Of a DNA stretch of 64,000 bases, positions 56,372-64,000 are shown piece after piece. The notes beneath the pieces were generated by a model. It was not told the origin of the DNA and ran no database searches. It was given only the letters and a program-made list of their open reading frames with translations. Source of the DNA: JAAELZ01 sp965237485. Its GTDB lineage: Bacteria > Pseudomonadota > Gammaproteobacteria > Arenicellales > Poriferihabitantaceae. The translations under genes were made by a program, and so were the position numbers. The DNA lies in contig CBDEFQ010000009.1 of assembly GCA_965237485.1 (NCBI GenBank), positions 930,001 through 994,000 on the forward strand, given 5' to 3'. Position 1 is the stretch's first letter; each line of letters starts with the position of its first letter.

Positions 56372-57598
56372 ATGTCTACTGAGATTAAAGTTCCTGCCCT
56401 TCCTGAATCTGTCGCTGACGCTACACTTTTGCAATGGCATAAAGCCCCGGGAGAACCCATTAAGCGAGACGATAATTTAGTCGACCTTGAGACCGATAAA
56501 ATTGTGTTGGAGGTACCCGCGCCGGCGGACGGTGTGATCTCAGAAATCAAAGCGCAGGTTGGCGCCGTGGTTACGGATGATGACATATTGTGTCTATTTG
56601 AGGCAGGCACTGTTGCTGATGCCCCTGCAGCGGAACCTGAAAATAAAGAACCTACTCCATCTGGCGAAAGCGATGAGGCGACGTACGGCTTAGCAGTTAA
56701 AAGCCTACTAGCTGAGCATGGCTTAAGTGCAGATCAAGTTAAGGGCTCAGGAAATAAAGGCCGAATTTTGAAAGAAGATGTGCTCAATCACATTACCAAC
56801 TCACAATCTGCTCCAGCTGTTGCTACGTCCAGCCCAGCCGCAGCACCTACTCCAACACCTGCACCGGCCCCTACTAAAACAGTGGTGAACGCCGAACGCG
56901 AACAAGTGCGCGAACCGATGAGCCGCTTGCGTCAGACTATCGCTAGAAGGTTAGTAAACGCCCAGCAAACCTCTGCCATGCTGACCACTTTCAATGAAGT
57001 GGATATGTCGCAGATTATGAGCTTGCGCAAGAAATATAAGGACTCGTTTTTAGAGCAGCACGATTCTAAGTTAGGCTTCATGTCGTTCTTCGTGAAAGCG
57101 TCTGTGGCCGCATTGCAGCGCTTCCCTATGGTTAACGCTCATATTGACGGCACTGATTTTATTCGCTCAAGTTTCTGTGATATTGGCATTGCGGTTTCTT
57201 CCCCACGCGGCTTGGTGGTCCCCATTTTACGTGATGCTCAGCTCAGCGGATTCGCAGACATAGAAACCGAAATTCGAGATTTTGGTGCGCGTGCACAAAC
57301 TGGTTCGTTGTCAATGGATGAGCTTATTGGTGGCACCTTTACCATTACCAATGGCGGCACCTTCGGTTCGATGATGTCCACGCCTATATTGAATCCGCCA
57401 CAAAGTGCCATCCTAGGTATGCACGCCATCCTACAACGGCCCGTTGCCATTGATGGCGAAGTCGTTGTTCGCCCGATGATGTATCTCGCGCTATCCTATG
57501 ACCACCGCATTGTTGATGGCAAAGAGGCGGTACAATTTTTAGTATCGATCAAAGACAGCATTGAAGACCCAACGCGCTTACTGCTGGAGCTTAAGTAA
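56372..57598 (+). CDS. sucB: Dihydrolipoyl succinyltransferase, E2 component
   Basis: 408 residues. One lipoyl domain (1-75) with the lipoylated Lys43 in LETDKIVLEVP. An acidic/Ala-Pro linker leads to a peripheral-subunit-binding domain (about 103-140; VKSLLAEHGLSADQVKGSGNKGRILKEDV, shown as a family pattern). Another Ala/Pro linker leads to the catalytic domain with His378 and Asp382 in HRIVDGKE. Forms the 24-mer core. Only 6 bp before lpd, so one operon. Confidence 0.96.
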   Translation: MSTEIKVPALPESVADATLLQWHKAPGEPIKRDDNLVDLETDKIVLEVPAPADGVISEIKAQVGAVVTDDDILCLFEAGTVADAPAAEPENKEPTPSGESDEATYGLAVKSLLAEHGLSADQVKGSGNKGRILKEDVLNHITNSQSAPAVATSSPAAAPTPTPAPAPTKTVVNAEREQVREPMSRLRQTIARRLVNAQQTSAMLTTFNEVDMSQIMSLRKKYKDSFLEQHDSKLGFMSFFVKASVAALQRFPMVNAHIDGTDFIRSSFCDIGIAVSSPRGLVVPILRDAQLSGFADIETEIRDFGARAQTGSLSMDELIGGTFTITNGGTFGSMMSTPILNPPQSAILGMHAILQRPVAIDGEVVVRPMMYLALSYDHRIVDGKEAVQFLVSIKDSIEDPTRLLLELK

Positions 57599-57604
57599 AG
57601 TATT

Positions 57605-59035
57605 ATGGCAACAAACTATGAAGTAATTGTTATTGGTGCAGGCCCAGCGGGCTATGTAGCAGCTATCCGCTGCGCGCAATTGGGCCTAAACACCGCTTGT
57701 ATCGACGAATGGCAAGCCGATGGTGAAGGCGTGCTCGGTGGCACCTGTCTGAACGTGGGCTGCATACCATCTAAGGCTTTGCTGGAAACCGCCGCGCTGT
57801 ATTCTGGCACGCAACATACCTTGGGAGAGCACGGAATAAAAGTTGGGAAAACCAGCATCGACGTGGCTGCGATGCAACTTCGCAAAGACAATGTAGTTAA
57901 AAAACTAACTGGGGGTATAGCCCAGTTGTTTAAAGCCAATAAGGTTACTGCCTACTACGGTCATGGCCGCTTACTGGCGGGAAAGAACGTATCTGTAGTA
58001 GACCAGGCCACGAATAAAGTAAGCCAAACGCTCGCGGCGGAGCACATTATAATCGCAACCGGCTCAACGCCGATTGAGCTCAAGAGCATGCCGTTTGATA
58101 ACAAGAGCATTTTGGACTCTGCAGACTTGCTTGCATTAACCCAAGTGCCTAAAACTTTAACTATCGTCGGCGCGGGCGTTATCGGCCTTGAGTTGGGTAG
58201 TGTATGGAATGCCTTAGGCTCAGACGTGACTATATTAGAAGCAATGGACAGTTTCTTACCGATGATCGAGCCACAGCTAGCGCGAGAAGCAAGCCGTGCA
58301 TTTAAGAAACAAGGTTTAAAAATCGAGCTCGGCGCGATGGTCAAACAAGCCACCAAAAGCGGGCGTTCTCTCAATGTTGAATATCAGCAAAATGGCGAAA
58401 CTCATAAGCTAAAAACCGAAAAATTAGCGGTTCTGGTAGGGCGACAGCCTAACACCACTGGATTATTGGCCCCTGATTGTGGTGTTGACATTGACGACCG
58501 TGGCTGTATCGCGGTAGATAAATATTGTGAAACCTCAGTACCCGGAATTTGGGCGATTGGTGACGTGGTGAGAGGATTGATGCTGGCACATAAGGGGTCT
58601 GAAGAAGGGGTCCACGTAGCCGAAGGCATAGCCAGCAAAACTAAACACTCGCTAGATCACAACATCATCCCTTCGGTGATTTATACCCACCCTGAAATAT
58701 CATGGGTTGGTCAAACCGAAGCCGAATTGAAGGCAGCGGGTGTTGAATTTAATTCGGCAAATTTCCCTTTTGCAGCCTCAGGCCGTGCATTGGCTTCGGG
58801 AGAAGCTAACGGGCAAGTCAAGGTAATAGCAGATGCAAAAACAGACCGCATATTAGGTGTGCATATGATCGGCGAGCATACCTCCGAACTGCTTGCCGAG
58901 GCGGTTTTTGCAATGCAATATCAAGCTAGCGCTGAAGATTTAGGTCGTACTATTCATGGACACCCAACCTTATCTGAAGCCTTAAAAGAAGCGGCACTCG
59001 GGGTGAGCAAAAGCGCCATTCATAAAGTCAACTAA
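57605..59035 (+). CDS. lpd: Dihydrolipoyl dehydrogenase, E3 component
   Basis: 476 residues. FAD enzyme that reoxidises the lipoyl group and reduces NAD. FAD-binding VIGAGPAGYVAA (9-20), redox disulfide C48 and C53 in GGTCLNVGCIPSK, NAD-binding VGAGVIGLELG (about 187-197), and the catalytic His453-Glu458 pair in HGHPTLSEA. Third gene of the sucAB-lpd operon, 6 bp after sucB. The same enzyme could serve pyruvate dehydrogenase if that complex lacks its own E3. Confidence 0.96.
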   Translation: MATNYEVIVIGAGPAGYVAAIRCAQLGLNTACIDEWQADGEGVLGGTCLNVGCIPSKALLETAALYSGTQHTLGEHGIKVGKTSIDVAAMQLRKDNVVKKLTGGIAQLFKANKVTAYYGHGRLLAGKNVSVVDQATNKVSQTLAAEHIIIATGSTPIELKSMPFDNKSILDSADLLALTQVPKTLTIVGAGVIGLELGSVWNALGSDVTILEAMDSFLPMIEPQLAREASRAFKKQGLKIELGAMVKQATKSGRSLNVEYQQNGETHKLKTEKLAVLVGRQPNTTGLLAPDCGVDIDDRGCIAVDKYCETSVPGIWAIGDVVRGLMLAHKGSEEGVHVAEGIASKTKHSLDHNIIPSVIYTHPEISWVGQTEAELKAAGVEFNSANFPFAASGRALASGEANGQVKVIADAKTDRILGVHMIGEHTSELLAEAVFAMQYQASAEDLGRTIHGHPTLSEALKEAALGVSKSAIHKVN

Positions 59036-59055
59036 CTCTCTACGTCGGAGGAATG

Positions 59056-59808
59056 TTAGATCGGTAACGTCTTCTCTTGGTAATCAGACGGAACCGAAAA
59101 ATCTTCATCAAGCAGTTGTGCTGCCTTGATTTCAGTCAACCTTGCATTGATTTTATTTTCATCAAAGGTATCGACACCGATAATAAAATTTTCAAAGCTT
59201 TCCTGAGGTAAAGTAGGGATCGTCACTCCGAACTTTTGTATCAATCCGCCAGCCTGATCAGCAACTCGTTGGCCAAATTGAATGAGGCTGCGTAGAGTAT
59301 CCGCCTCCAGAGAACTCAGTGGCAGGGTATCTGTCACGCACATTCGGGTTTGTAATACACTGTCTTTAGAAACTTCCATCACCTGACAATCTAATCCACC
59401 GATTTTAATTGTCTCGTTTTTATCGGTATATACAATCTCATTTTTTTTGCCTAAATCACTTTCAAGGCCTAAAGACTCAAATAAATCACCCAATATACCG
59501 CCCTGTACTTTGGCAAGTTCCCCTACAGACTGAACCATTTGCGCCATCTGCGACAATGAGGCTTGATCAAGCCTAGTAAACGTTTTTCTGGCGTGATCTA
59601 GAATCAGCAATGAATGATCTTTAGCATTAAACAACACCCCGTTGCGGGCACTGGCAGCTTGACCAATCAGCACCTGATGGTCGCGGACGTAAAAACTTAA
59701 TTCGTCAAGTTGCTGGTTTTGCTTTACCGCAAATTTAAGCTCCGTTGCAGCATGGGCTGGCGCACTAAGCGTAATTACAACAGCAAAAAGAATTGAATAA
59801 AATCGCAT
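59056..59808 (-). CDS. Exported protein, DUF4412-like
   Basis: About 250 residues from the ATG at 59808 (MRFYSILFAVVITLSAPAHAA), a clear signal peptide; a longer start at 59853 would put a second hydrophobic stretch first. The mature chain is beta-rich with a central KIGGLDCQVMEV and a second Cys in TRMCVTD, which may form a disulfide. This pattern recalls periplasmic DUF4412-type proteins, function unknown. It converges on lpd with a 20-bp gap. Intact. Confidence 0.7.
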   Translation of the reverse strand: MRFYSILFAVVITLSAPAHAATELKFAVKQNQQLDELSFYVRDHQVLIGQAASARNGVLFNAKDHSLLILDHARKTFTRLDQASLSQMAQMVQSVGELAKVQGGILGDLFESLGLESDLGKKNEIVYTDKNETIKIGGLDCQVMEVSKDSVLQTRMCVTDTLPLSSLEADTLRSLIQFGQRVADQAGGLIQKFGVTIPTLPQESFENFIIGVDTFDENKINARLTEIKAAQLLDEDFSVPSDYQEKTLPI

Positions 59809-59938
59809 AAAGGTTGAAAGTGATATAAGAAAGATAATTATCTTATATGACAATGACTGGCACCTTAACTATCTAGTGCTCTGTATAAGGTGGAATTGCA
59901 CAAGCACACCAACTACTGGCTAAGCCAGATCTGCTCAA

Positions 59939-60382
59939 TTAGCTCAGTGCTTTCTTAACAATCGCGCTCACTTTGCTCATATCGGCTTGCCCTTGAAGCG
60001 ATTTTTTTAGCATACCCATTACTTTTCCCATATCGCATTGGGCGGTAGCGCCGGTTTTTTCGATCGCGTCGCTAACTAATTTCGCAACCTCGCTTTCTGG
60101 AAGTTGGGCTGGTAAATAAGCCTCAATAACTGCGAGGCTACTACTTTCCTTGTCAACTAAATCTTCGCGGCCACCTGCACTGAATTGCTTAATGGATTCG
60201 CAGCTTTGTTTTACCATTTTTTGCACAATGGTTTGCACGCCAGCGTCGTCCAATTCGATTTGCTCGTCCACTTCTTTGCGTTGAATCGCAGCACGTAACA
60301 GCCGCACTGACTCAAGACGCACTGTGTCTCTTTCGCGCATCGCTGTTTTCATATCAGCAGCAATACGGTCTTTCATCGACAT
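59939..60382 (-). CDS. yqeY: GatB/YqeY-domain protein
   Basis: 147 residues. MKDRIAADMKTAMRERDTVRLESVRLLRAAI starts the typical helical YqeY fold, with EAYLPAQLPESEVAKLV and GKVMGMLKKSLQGQADMSKVSAIVK at the end. These resemble the tail of the GatB amidotransferase subunit and probably bind tRNA. Often next to rpsU, as here (98 bp away, same strand). Confidence 0.92.
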   Translation of the reverse strand: MSMKDRIAADMKTAMRERDTVRLESVRLLRAAIQRKEVDEQIELDDAGVQTIVQKMVKQSCESIKQFSAGGREDLVDKESSSLAVIEAYLPAQLPESEVAKLVSDAIEKTGATAQCDMGKVMGMLKKSLQGQADMSKVSAIVKKALS

Positions 60383-60457
60383 AATATATTTGCGGTAGTT
60401 TTCTAGGTTTAATCTTAAGAAAGCCTAATTTAACGCAGTCTTAACTAACTAAGTCAG

Positions 60458-60480
60458 ACCCTATATTACATAGGGTTTAT
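60458..60480 (-). terminator. Hairpin after rpsU
   Basis: On the minus strand, ACCCTAT/ATAGGGT with a 5-base loop directly after the rpsU stop. Only a weak T-run follows. Confidence 0.45.
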
Positions 60481-60695
60481 TAGCAAGCGTGGCGACGGCG
60501 AATGCGACCTCTAGAGGCGCGTTTAGATTCGCGGCGTTCCGATACTGCTTTTTCACGTTTGCGTATCGAGGTTGGCTTTTCATAGAATTCTTTACGCCGT
60601 GATTCAGTAAACACACCCGCTCGGTCACACGAGCGACGAAACCGTCGAAGCACTACATCAAAATAATCGTCTTGCCGCACACGTATGCTAGGCAT
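60480..60695 (-). CDS. rpsU: 30S ribosomal protein S21
   Basis: 71 residues from the ATG at 60695, 7 bases after GCGGAGAG; a GTG at 60701 is less likely. PSIRVRQDDYFDVVLRRFRRSCDRAGV and REFYEKPTSIRKRE are the standard S21 pattern with a basic tail RGRIRRRHAC. S21 binds near the 16S anti-SD region. In many relatives rpsU heads rpsU-dnaG-rpoD; here yqeY follows. Confidence 0.95.
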   Translation of the reverse strand: MPSIRVRQDDYFDVVLRRFRRSCDRAGVFTESRRKEFYEKPTSIRKREKAVSERRESKRASRGRIRRRHAC

Positions 60696-60804
60696 AGGCA
60701 CACTCTCCGCTTAGTTTTATAAAAAGGGCGCGTATTCTAACTCCTGAAAATGCCGTTGTATAGCCCATTATCTGTAGATTTTAGCGAAGCTGAACCAGGA
60801 AATG

Positions 60805-61839
60805 TTATGTTTTGGAACGCGGAAATTTAATTGTCATTGTATAAAAATTGTCTGTTTGCACCATTTGCAAAGAACCTTCGCCGGCGAACAGATAGTCAAA
60901 ACGATCAATCAGGTTTTGTTGGGCAATTTTATTACCTTTACGCACGGGTTTATCCACTTCTGGCTTGGGGTTGATGATGCTAATGAAGACATAATCTTCG
61001 CTCTGCCGCCCTTTAATTAACACTGTCCCACCTCGTAATCGGGTTTCAATGCCGTGATAAATTGCATTTTCTACTAAAGGTTGTAACGTCAGGATGGGGA
61101 TCAAAGCTTGTTCATCTACATCTTCCAAAGACCATTCAACCTCAAGTTGATCACCCAAACGCATTTTCTCCAAGCCAACATACTTTTTCGCCATCGACAA
61201 ATCAGAACTTAGCGGTACCAAATTGCGTTTATCTGTCATGATGGTGCGAAACATATCAGCTAAATCCATTAACCCATCTTCAGCACGTACTGGGTCGTGA
61301 TGAATCAGGGTAGCGACGCTGTTTAGGCTATTAAAAAGGAAATGCGGCCGAATACGAAAGTCCAAATCTGATACCGCGCTTTTGACTTCGGATTCGTGCA
61401 ATTCATGCCGAACTGCCATTAACTGTTCATACCCTAAAGAGATGGGCAAAACAAACAAGCCCATTATCCATAGATAGCCCGTATTGACGCTAGAGGCCAG
61501 CTTCAAAACGCCACTGCTTTCTTGTGCAAGATCTATGGATAATTTTCCGCCTACAGGAAAAACCCAGTAGATCCCAGCCACAATAGCGACACCGATCAAC
61601 CAACCACATATCGACCCGTTGACAGCACTCAATCGTTTTAAGGCCATCAGCAACATCCAAAGCACCAACACAATAATGCTGTAGGAACTCAAAACAATCA
61701 TCAAAGCGTCGACACTGGGAAGCTCTCCCAACACAAGAGCGGTGGCCCCAACACCTAAAATGGAGGCGACTAACATACGAATCGGAAACTTTAGCTGGTG
61801 ATAGTCCAGTTTAAAGCTCAGCTTTTGATCAATATCCAT
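60805..61839 (-). CDS. algZ: Membrane sensor histidine kinase, AlgZ/LytS type
   Basis: 344 residues. Four or more membrane segments fill residues 20-135, then a His_kinase domain with FRIRPHFLFNSLNSVA (His166 as likely phosphate acceptor) and LTLQPLVENAIYHGI (ATP-binding N box near 270). This unusual H-box is that of LytS/AlgZ (FimS) kinases. In Pseudomonas algZ lies next to argH, as here, which supports the name. The partner response regulator AlgR is not adjacent on the downstream side, where rpsU follows. Divergent from argH with a 360-bp gap. Confidence 0.85.
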   Translation of the reverse strand: MDIDQKLSFKLDYHQLKFPIRMLVASILGVGATALVLGELPSVDALMIVLSSYSIIVLVLWMLLMALKRLSAVNGSICGWLIGVAIVAGIYWVFPVGGKLSIDLAQESSGVLKLASSVNTGYLWIMGLFVLPISLGYEQLMAVRHELHESEVKSAVSDLDFRIRPHFLFNSLNSVATLIHHDPVRAEDGLMDLADMFRTIMTDKRNLVPLSSDLSMAKKYVGLEKMRLGDQLEVEWSLEDVDEQALIPILTLQPLVENAIYHGIETRLRGGTVLIKGRQSEDYVFISIINPKPEVDKPVRKGNKIAQQNLIDRFDYLFAGEGSLQMVQTDNFYTMTIKFPRSKT

Positions 61840-62199
61840 TCAAAACTTGTTGGAATTGCAATGAGCAGAAGAATACACCTATCGCTAAAGTGAAGAAAGA
61901 GAAAAGCCCCTTACATAGGCAAGGGGCCTTATACGCCTAGTCTTTATCAAACAGTTTGGGGTGTCTGTTTAATTGGGGAGATCAAGCGCAGTCTTCGGAC
62001 GAAGTCCAAAAACCCATCGAGTCTAACTAGAATCGGGCTAACTTGCAATATCTTACCGAGTTTTGCAATAACTAATCTAGGCAATAGTAATCACTGTGGA
62101 GACTCGATTTCTGTTTCAGGAAAGCAATAATATTGAAACTCAAATTTAAAGAATGAAATACAATTCAACTACCAAAACCAGCCATTATAAACAATCACC
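61840..62199. other. Divergent algZ/argH gap with possible small RNA
   Basis: No protein gene in 360 bp. A strong terminator-type hairpin for the minus strand lies at 61906-61927, but no annotated minus-strand gene ends before it. A short RNA transcribed leftwards from about 62000-62150, or a leader of algZ, is the simplest explanation. Confidence 0.4.
61906..61927 (-). terminator. Rho-independent terminator, minus strand
   Basis: On the minus strand GCCCCTT/AAGGGGC with loop GCCTATGT, followed by TTTTCTCTTTCTTC. Stem and T-rich tail fit an intrinsic terminator. Confidence 0.65.
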
Positions 62200-63597
62200 A
62201 TGAATCTTAAACTGTGGGGTGGTCGCTTCGAGCAAACCACTAACGAAATTGTCGAAAGATTCTCATCTTCAGTCGAATTTGATCAACGACTATACGATCA
62301 AGATATCCGGGGTTCAATTGCGCACGCACGCATGCTTCACAAAGTAGGTGTTATAAGCGAAGCAGATTTTACTAAAATTCAACGCGGCCTCGAGCAGATA
62401 AGACGCGAAATCGAAACTGGCGAGTTAGTTTGGTCTAGCGCACTCGAAGATGTACATATGAATATTGAATCGCGCTTAACCAAGCTGATTGGTGACGCGG
62501 GAAAACGCTTACATACCGGACGCTCGCGTAATGACCAAGTCGCCACTGATATCCGCTTGTATTTGCGGCAAAGCATAGAGGATATTTTTCAAGTTTTGTT
62601 AGACTTACAAAGCGCACTGGTTACGGTGGCTAAACGCGAGTTTGATAGCATCATGCCAGGCTACACTCACCTGCAAATTGCCCAGCCCGTCACCTTTGGC
62701 CACCACATGCTGGCTTGGAACGAGATGTTAGAACGAGACCGCGGTCGCTTGCTAGATTGCTCTAAAAGGCTGAATGTTTGTCCCTTAGGCAGTGCCGCTC
62801 TGGCTGGCACTAGCTTTCCGATAGACCGCGAGATGACGGCCAGGGAACTCGGCTTTTCTGAAGTCAGCAGCAATTCGTTAGATGCAGTTGCTGACCGAGA
62901 TTTCATGATTGAATTTAACGCGAGTGCGGCCTTAATGATGGTGCACCTATCGCGCATGTCGGAAGAAATGATTCTTTGGTCAACCGATGCATTTAAGTTC
63001 ATTGATCTGGGCGACGCATTTTGCACAGGTTCAAGCATTATGCCGCAGAAAAAAAACCCGGATGTGGCCGAATTGGTTAGAGGGAAAAGTGCCCGAGTCA
63101 ATGCCAATCTACTTGGCTTGCTGATGCTTATGAAAGGCCAGCCAATGACATACAATCGAGACAATCAAGAAGATAAGGAACTACTATTTGATTCAATCGA
63201 TACGGTAGTTATCTGTTTGCAGGTCTATACCGCCATGATTCCACAAATGTCTGTCAACCGCGAAACGCTTTACAAAGCCGCACTCGAAGGCTATGCCACC
63301 GCCACAGATCTTGCTGATTATTTGGTACGCAAACAAGTGCCCTTTCGAGACGCCCATGAGATCGTTGGCAAGACTGTGAACTATGCAATCAGTAAGCGAT
63401 GTCGCTTAGACGAAATAACACTGTCTAAATACAAATCGTTCTGCGACAAAGTTGAGGATGACGTGTATCAAGTACTCACTTTAGAAGCTTCAGTAAGTGC
63501 ACGTGACCACCTTGGCGGTACCGCGCCTGTACAGGTGGCGAAAGCTGCGATAAGTGCCGAGGCTAAAATCAACTCAGCACGCAAACAATTTTCGTAA
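62200..63597 (+). CDS. argH: Argininosuccinate lyase
   Basis: 465 residues. Splits argininosuccinate into arginine and fumarate. LWGGRFEQ start, TGRSRNDQ (106-113), and the superfamily signature GSSIMPQKKNPD (277-288) with the catalytic Ser region. Homotetramer, cytoplasm. Followed 56 bp later by lptM. Length and motifs are normal. Confidence 0.97.
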   Translation: MNLKLWGGRFEQTTNEIVERFSSSVEFDQRLYDQDIRGSIAHARMLHKVGVISEADFTKIQRGLEQIRREIETGELVWSSALEDVHMNIESRLTKLIGDAGKRLHTGRSRNDQVATDIRLYLRQSIEDIFQVLLDLQSALVTVAKREFDSIMPGYTHLQIAQPVTFGHHMLAWNEMLERDRGRLLDCSKRLNVCPLGSAALAGTSFPIDREMTARELGFSEVSSNSLDAVADRDFMIEFNASAALMMVHLSRMSEEMILWSTDAFKFIDLGDAFCTGSSIMPQKKNPDVAELVRGKSARVNANLLGLLMLMKGQPMTYNRDNQEDKELLFDSIDTVVICLQVYTAMIPQMSVNRETLYKAALEGYATATDLADYLVRKQVPFRDAHEIVGKTVNYAISKRCRLDEITLSKYKSFCDKVEDDVYQVLTLEASVSARDHLGGTAPVQVAKAAISAEAKINSARKQFS

Positions 63598-63653
63598 CCC
63601 GCACAGCCTACATCAGTTTATAATTAGCCTTGCTTCGCATAAATTAAATTCCC

Positions 63654-63800
63654 ATGCAAATTAAAATAATTGGCCTTCTAATCTTACTAGGCTTCACCCA
63701 ATTAACCGCCTGCGGTCAAAAAGGTGACCTATACATTCCGCAAGATCCTGCGGCAGAGACTTCTACAGAAGAGTCTGAAGAAGAGGCTAAGACAGAGTAA
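63654..63800 (+). CDS. lptM: LptM-type small lipoprotein (YifL)
   Basis: 48 residues, too short for most gene lists. The signal peptide QIKIIGLLILLGFTQ leads to lipobox LTAC, then GQKGDLYIP, the LptM hallmark sequence, and an acidic tail. LptM helps oxidative assembly of LptDE in the outer membrane. The gene order argH-lptM-lysA seen here is a common proteobacterial arrangement for lptM and lysA. Confidence 0.92.
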   Translation: MQIKIIGLLILLGFTQLTACGQKGDLYIPQDPAAETSTEESEEEAKTE

Positions 63801-63819
63801 GAGTTAGCTCTACCTAACC

Positions 63820-64000
63820 ATGGATCATTTTTATTATCGCGGCAACGAGCTATTTGCCGAGGACTTGGCTGTTAGCGACATTGCTAAAGAGCATGGTACA
63901 CCCCTATATATATACTCTCGCGCGACGCTGGAAAAGCACTGGCACGCATTTGATGATGCTTTTGGCGACTACCCACACAGCATTTGCTATTCAGTCAAAG
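63820..64000 (+). CDS. lysA: Diaminopimelate decarboxylase, N-terminal part (runs off window)
   Basis: MDHFYYRGNELFAED, then LAVSDIAKEHGTPLYIYSRATLE and HSICYSVK at the very end, which is the start of the PLP lysine motif (YSVKAN). Last enzyme of lysine synthesis. 20 bp after lptM. The rest lies outside the window. Confidence 0.9.
   Translation, partial: MDHFYYRGNELFAEDLAVSDIAKEHGTPLYIYSRATLEKHWHAFDDAFGDYPHSICYSVK

Noticed and set aside
1..64000. tRNA or rRNA genes
   Set aside because: No T-loop plus acceptor stem pattern or rRNA segment was seen in the gaps.

Overview
The window is about 64 kb of a Gram-negative, most likely marine gammaproteobacterial, chromosome. The evidence is a set of conserved gammaproteobacterial neighbours: argH next to an algZ-type kinase, lptM before lysA, sucA-sucB-lpd, a split B12-dependent ribonucleotide reductase nrdJa/nrdJb, dusC, recQ, and rpsU with yqeY. 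A close match to the DMSP demethylase DmdA points to a marine habitat. The genus cannot be resolved from sequence alone.

The dominant theme is insertion sequence expansion and gene decay. I see four copies of one IS256-family element (called IS256-A here), a second IS256-family element (IS256-B), two IS66 copies, three partial or full copies plus one 3' piece of an integrase-core (rve) element, two different IS5-type elements, and one each of IS3, IS4, IS21 and ISNCY, plus a REP-associated tyrosine transposase. On top of these lie three families of short non-autonomous elements. MITE-A is 163 bp (five copies, all inside transposase genes). MITE-B is related and about 163 bp (two copies plus a relic). 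MITE-C is 152 bp (one copy, between nrdJa and nrdJb). Target duplications can be read directly for most of them, so insertion order can be reconstructed. Host genes broken or truncated include a membrane protein gene (from 1722), a sulfatase, dusC, a GFA-family protein, a LysR regulator, an M20 amidase, a dienelactone-hydrolase-like enzyme and a restriction-modification-like locus.

Layout: 1-1348 gshB end and a DMT transporter; 1722-5462 a membrane protein gene split by IS66 and IS256-A; 5.5-6.3 kb a small secreted protein in a cassette-like setting; 6.3-9.4 kb an ornithine-decarboxylase-like enzyme with a divergent Lrp regulator, a tRNA-binding-fold protein and a class IV aminotransferase; 10-11.1 kb dmdA; 11.1-18.6 kb a dense IS nest; 18.6-20.6 kb broken dusC and a Nudix/metallo-beta-lactamase fusion; 22.3-23.5 kb an exported mucin-like/collagen-like protein; 23.8-27.4 kb IS and pseudogenes; 27.5-32.4 kb a flavin monooxygenase, hydrolase, BenE transporter and recQ; 32.7-41.9 kb hydrolase, Rieske oxygenase, a P-loop kinase, a decayed methylase/DUF262-HNH pair and a DgcN-like protein, among IS elements; 43.5-48.5 kb a Cys-rich SEL1 repeat protein flanked by inverted repeats, a RAYT and a broken IS21; 48.8-64 kb mostly intact core genes (nrdJ, sucAB-lpd, yqeY, rpsU, algZ, argH, lptM, lysA).

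Functionally, sucA-sucB-lpd form the 2-oxoglutarate dehydrogenase complex and nrdJa/nrdJb supply deoxynucleotides with cobalamin. argH and lysA are amino acid biosynthesis genes, and dmdA would feed DMSP-derived methyl groups to tetrahydrofolate. The accessory parts are mainly a record of transposition, with at least one four-level nested insertion.
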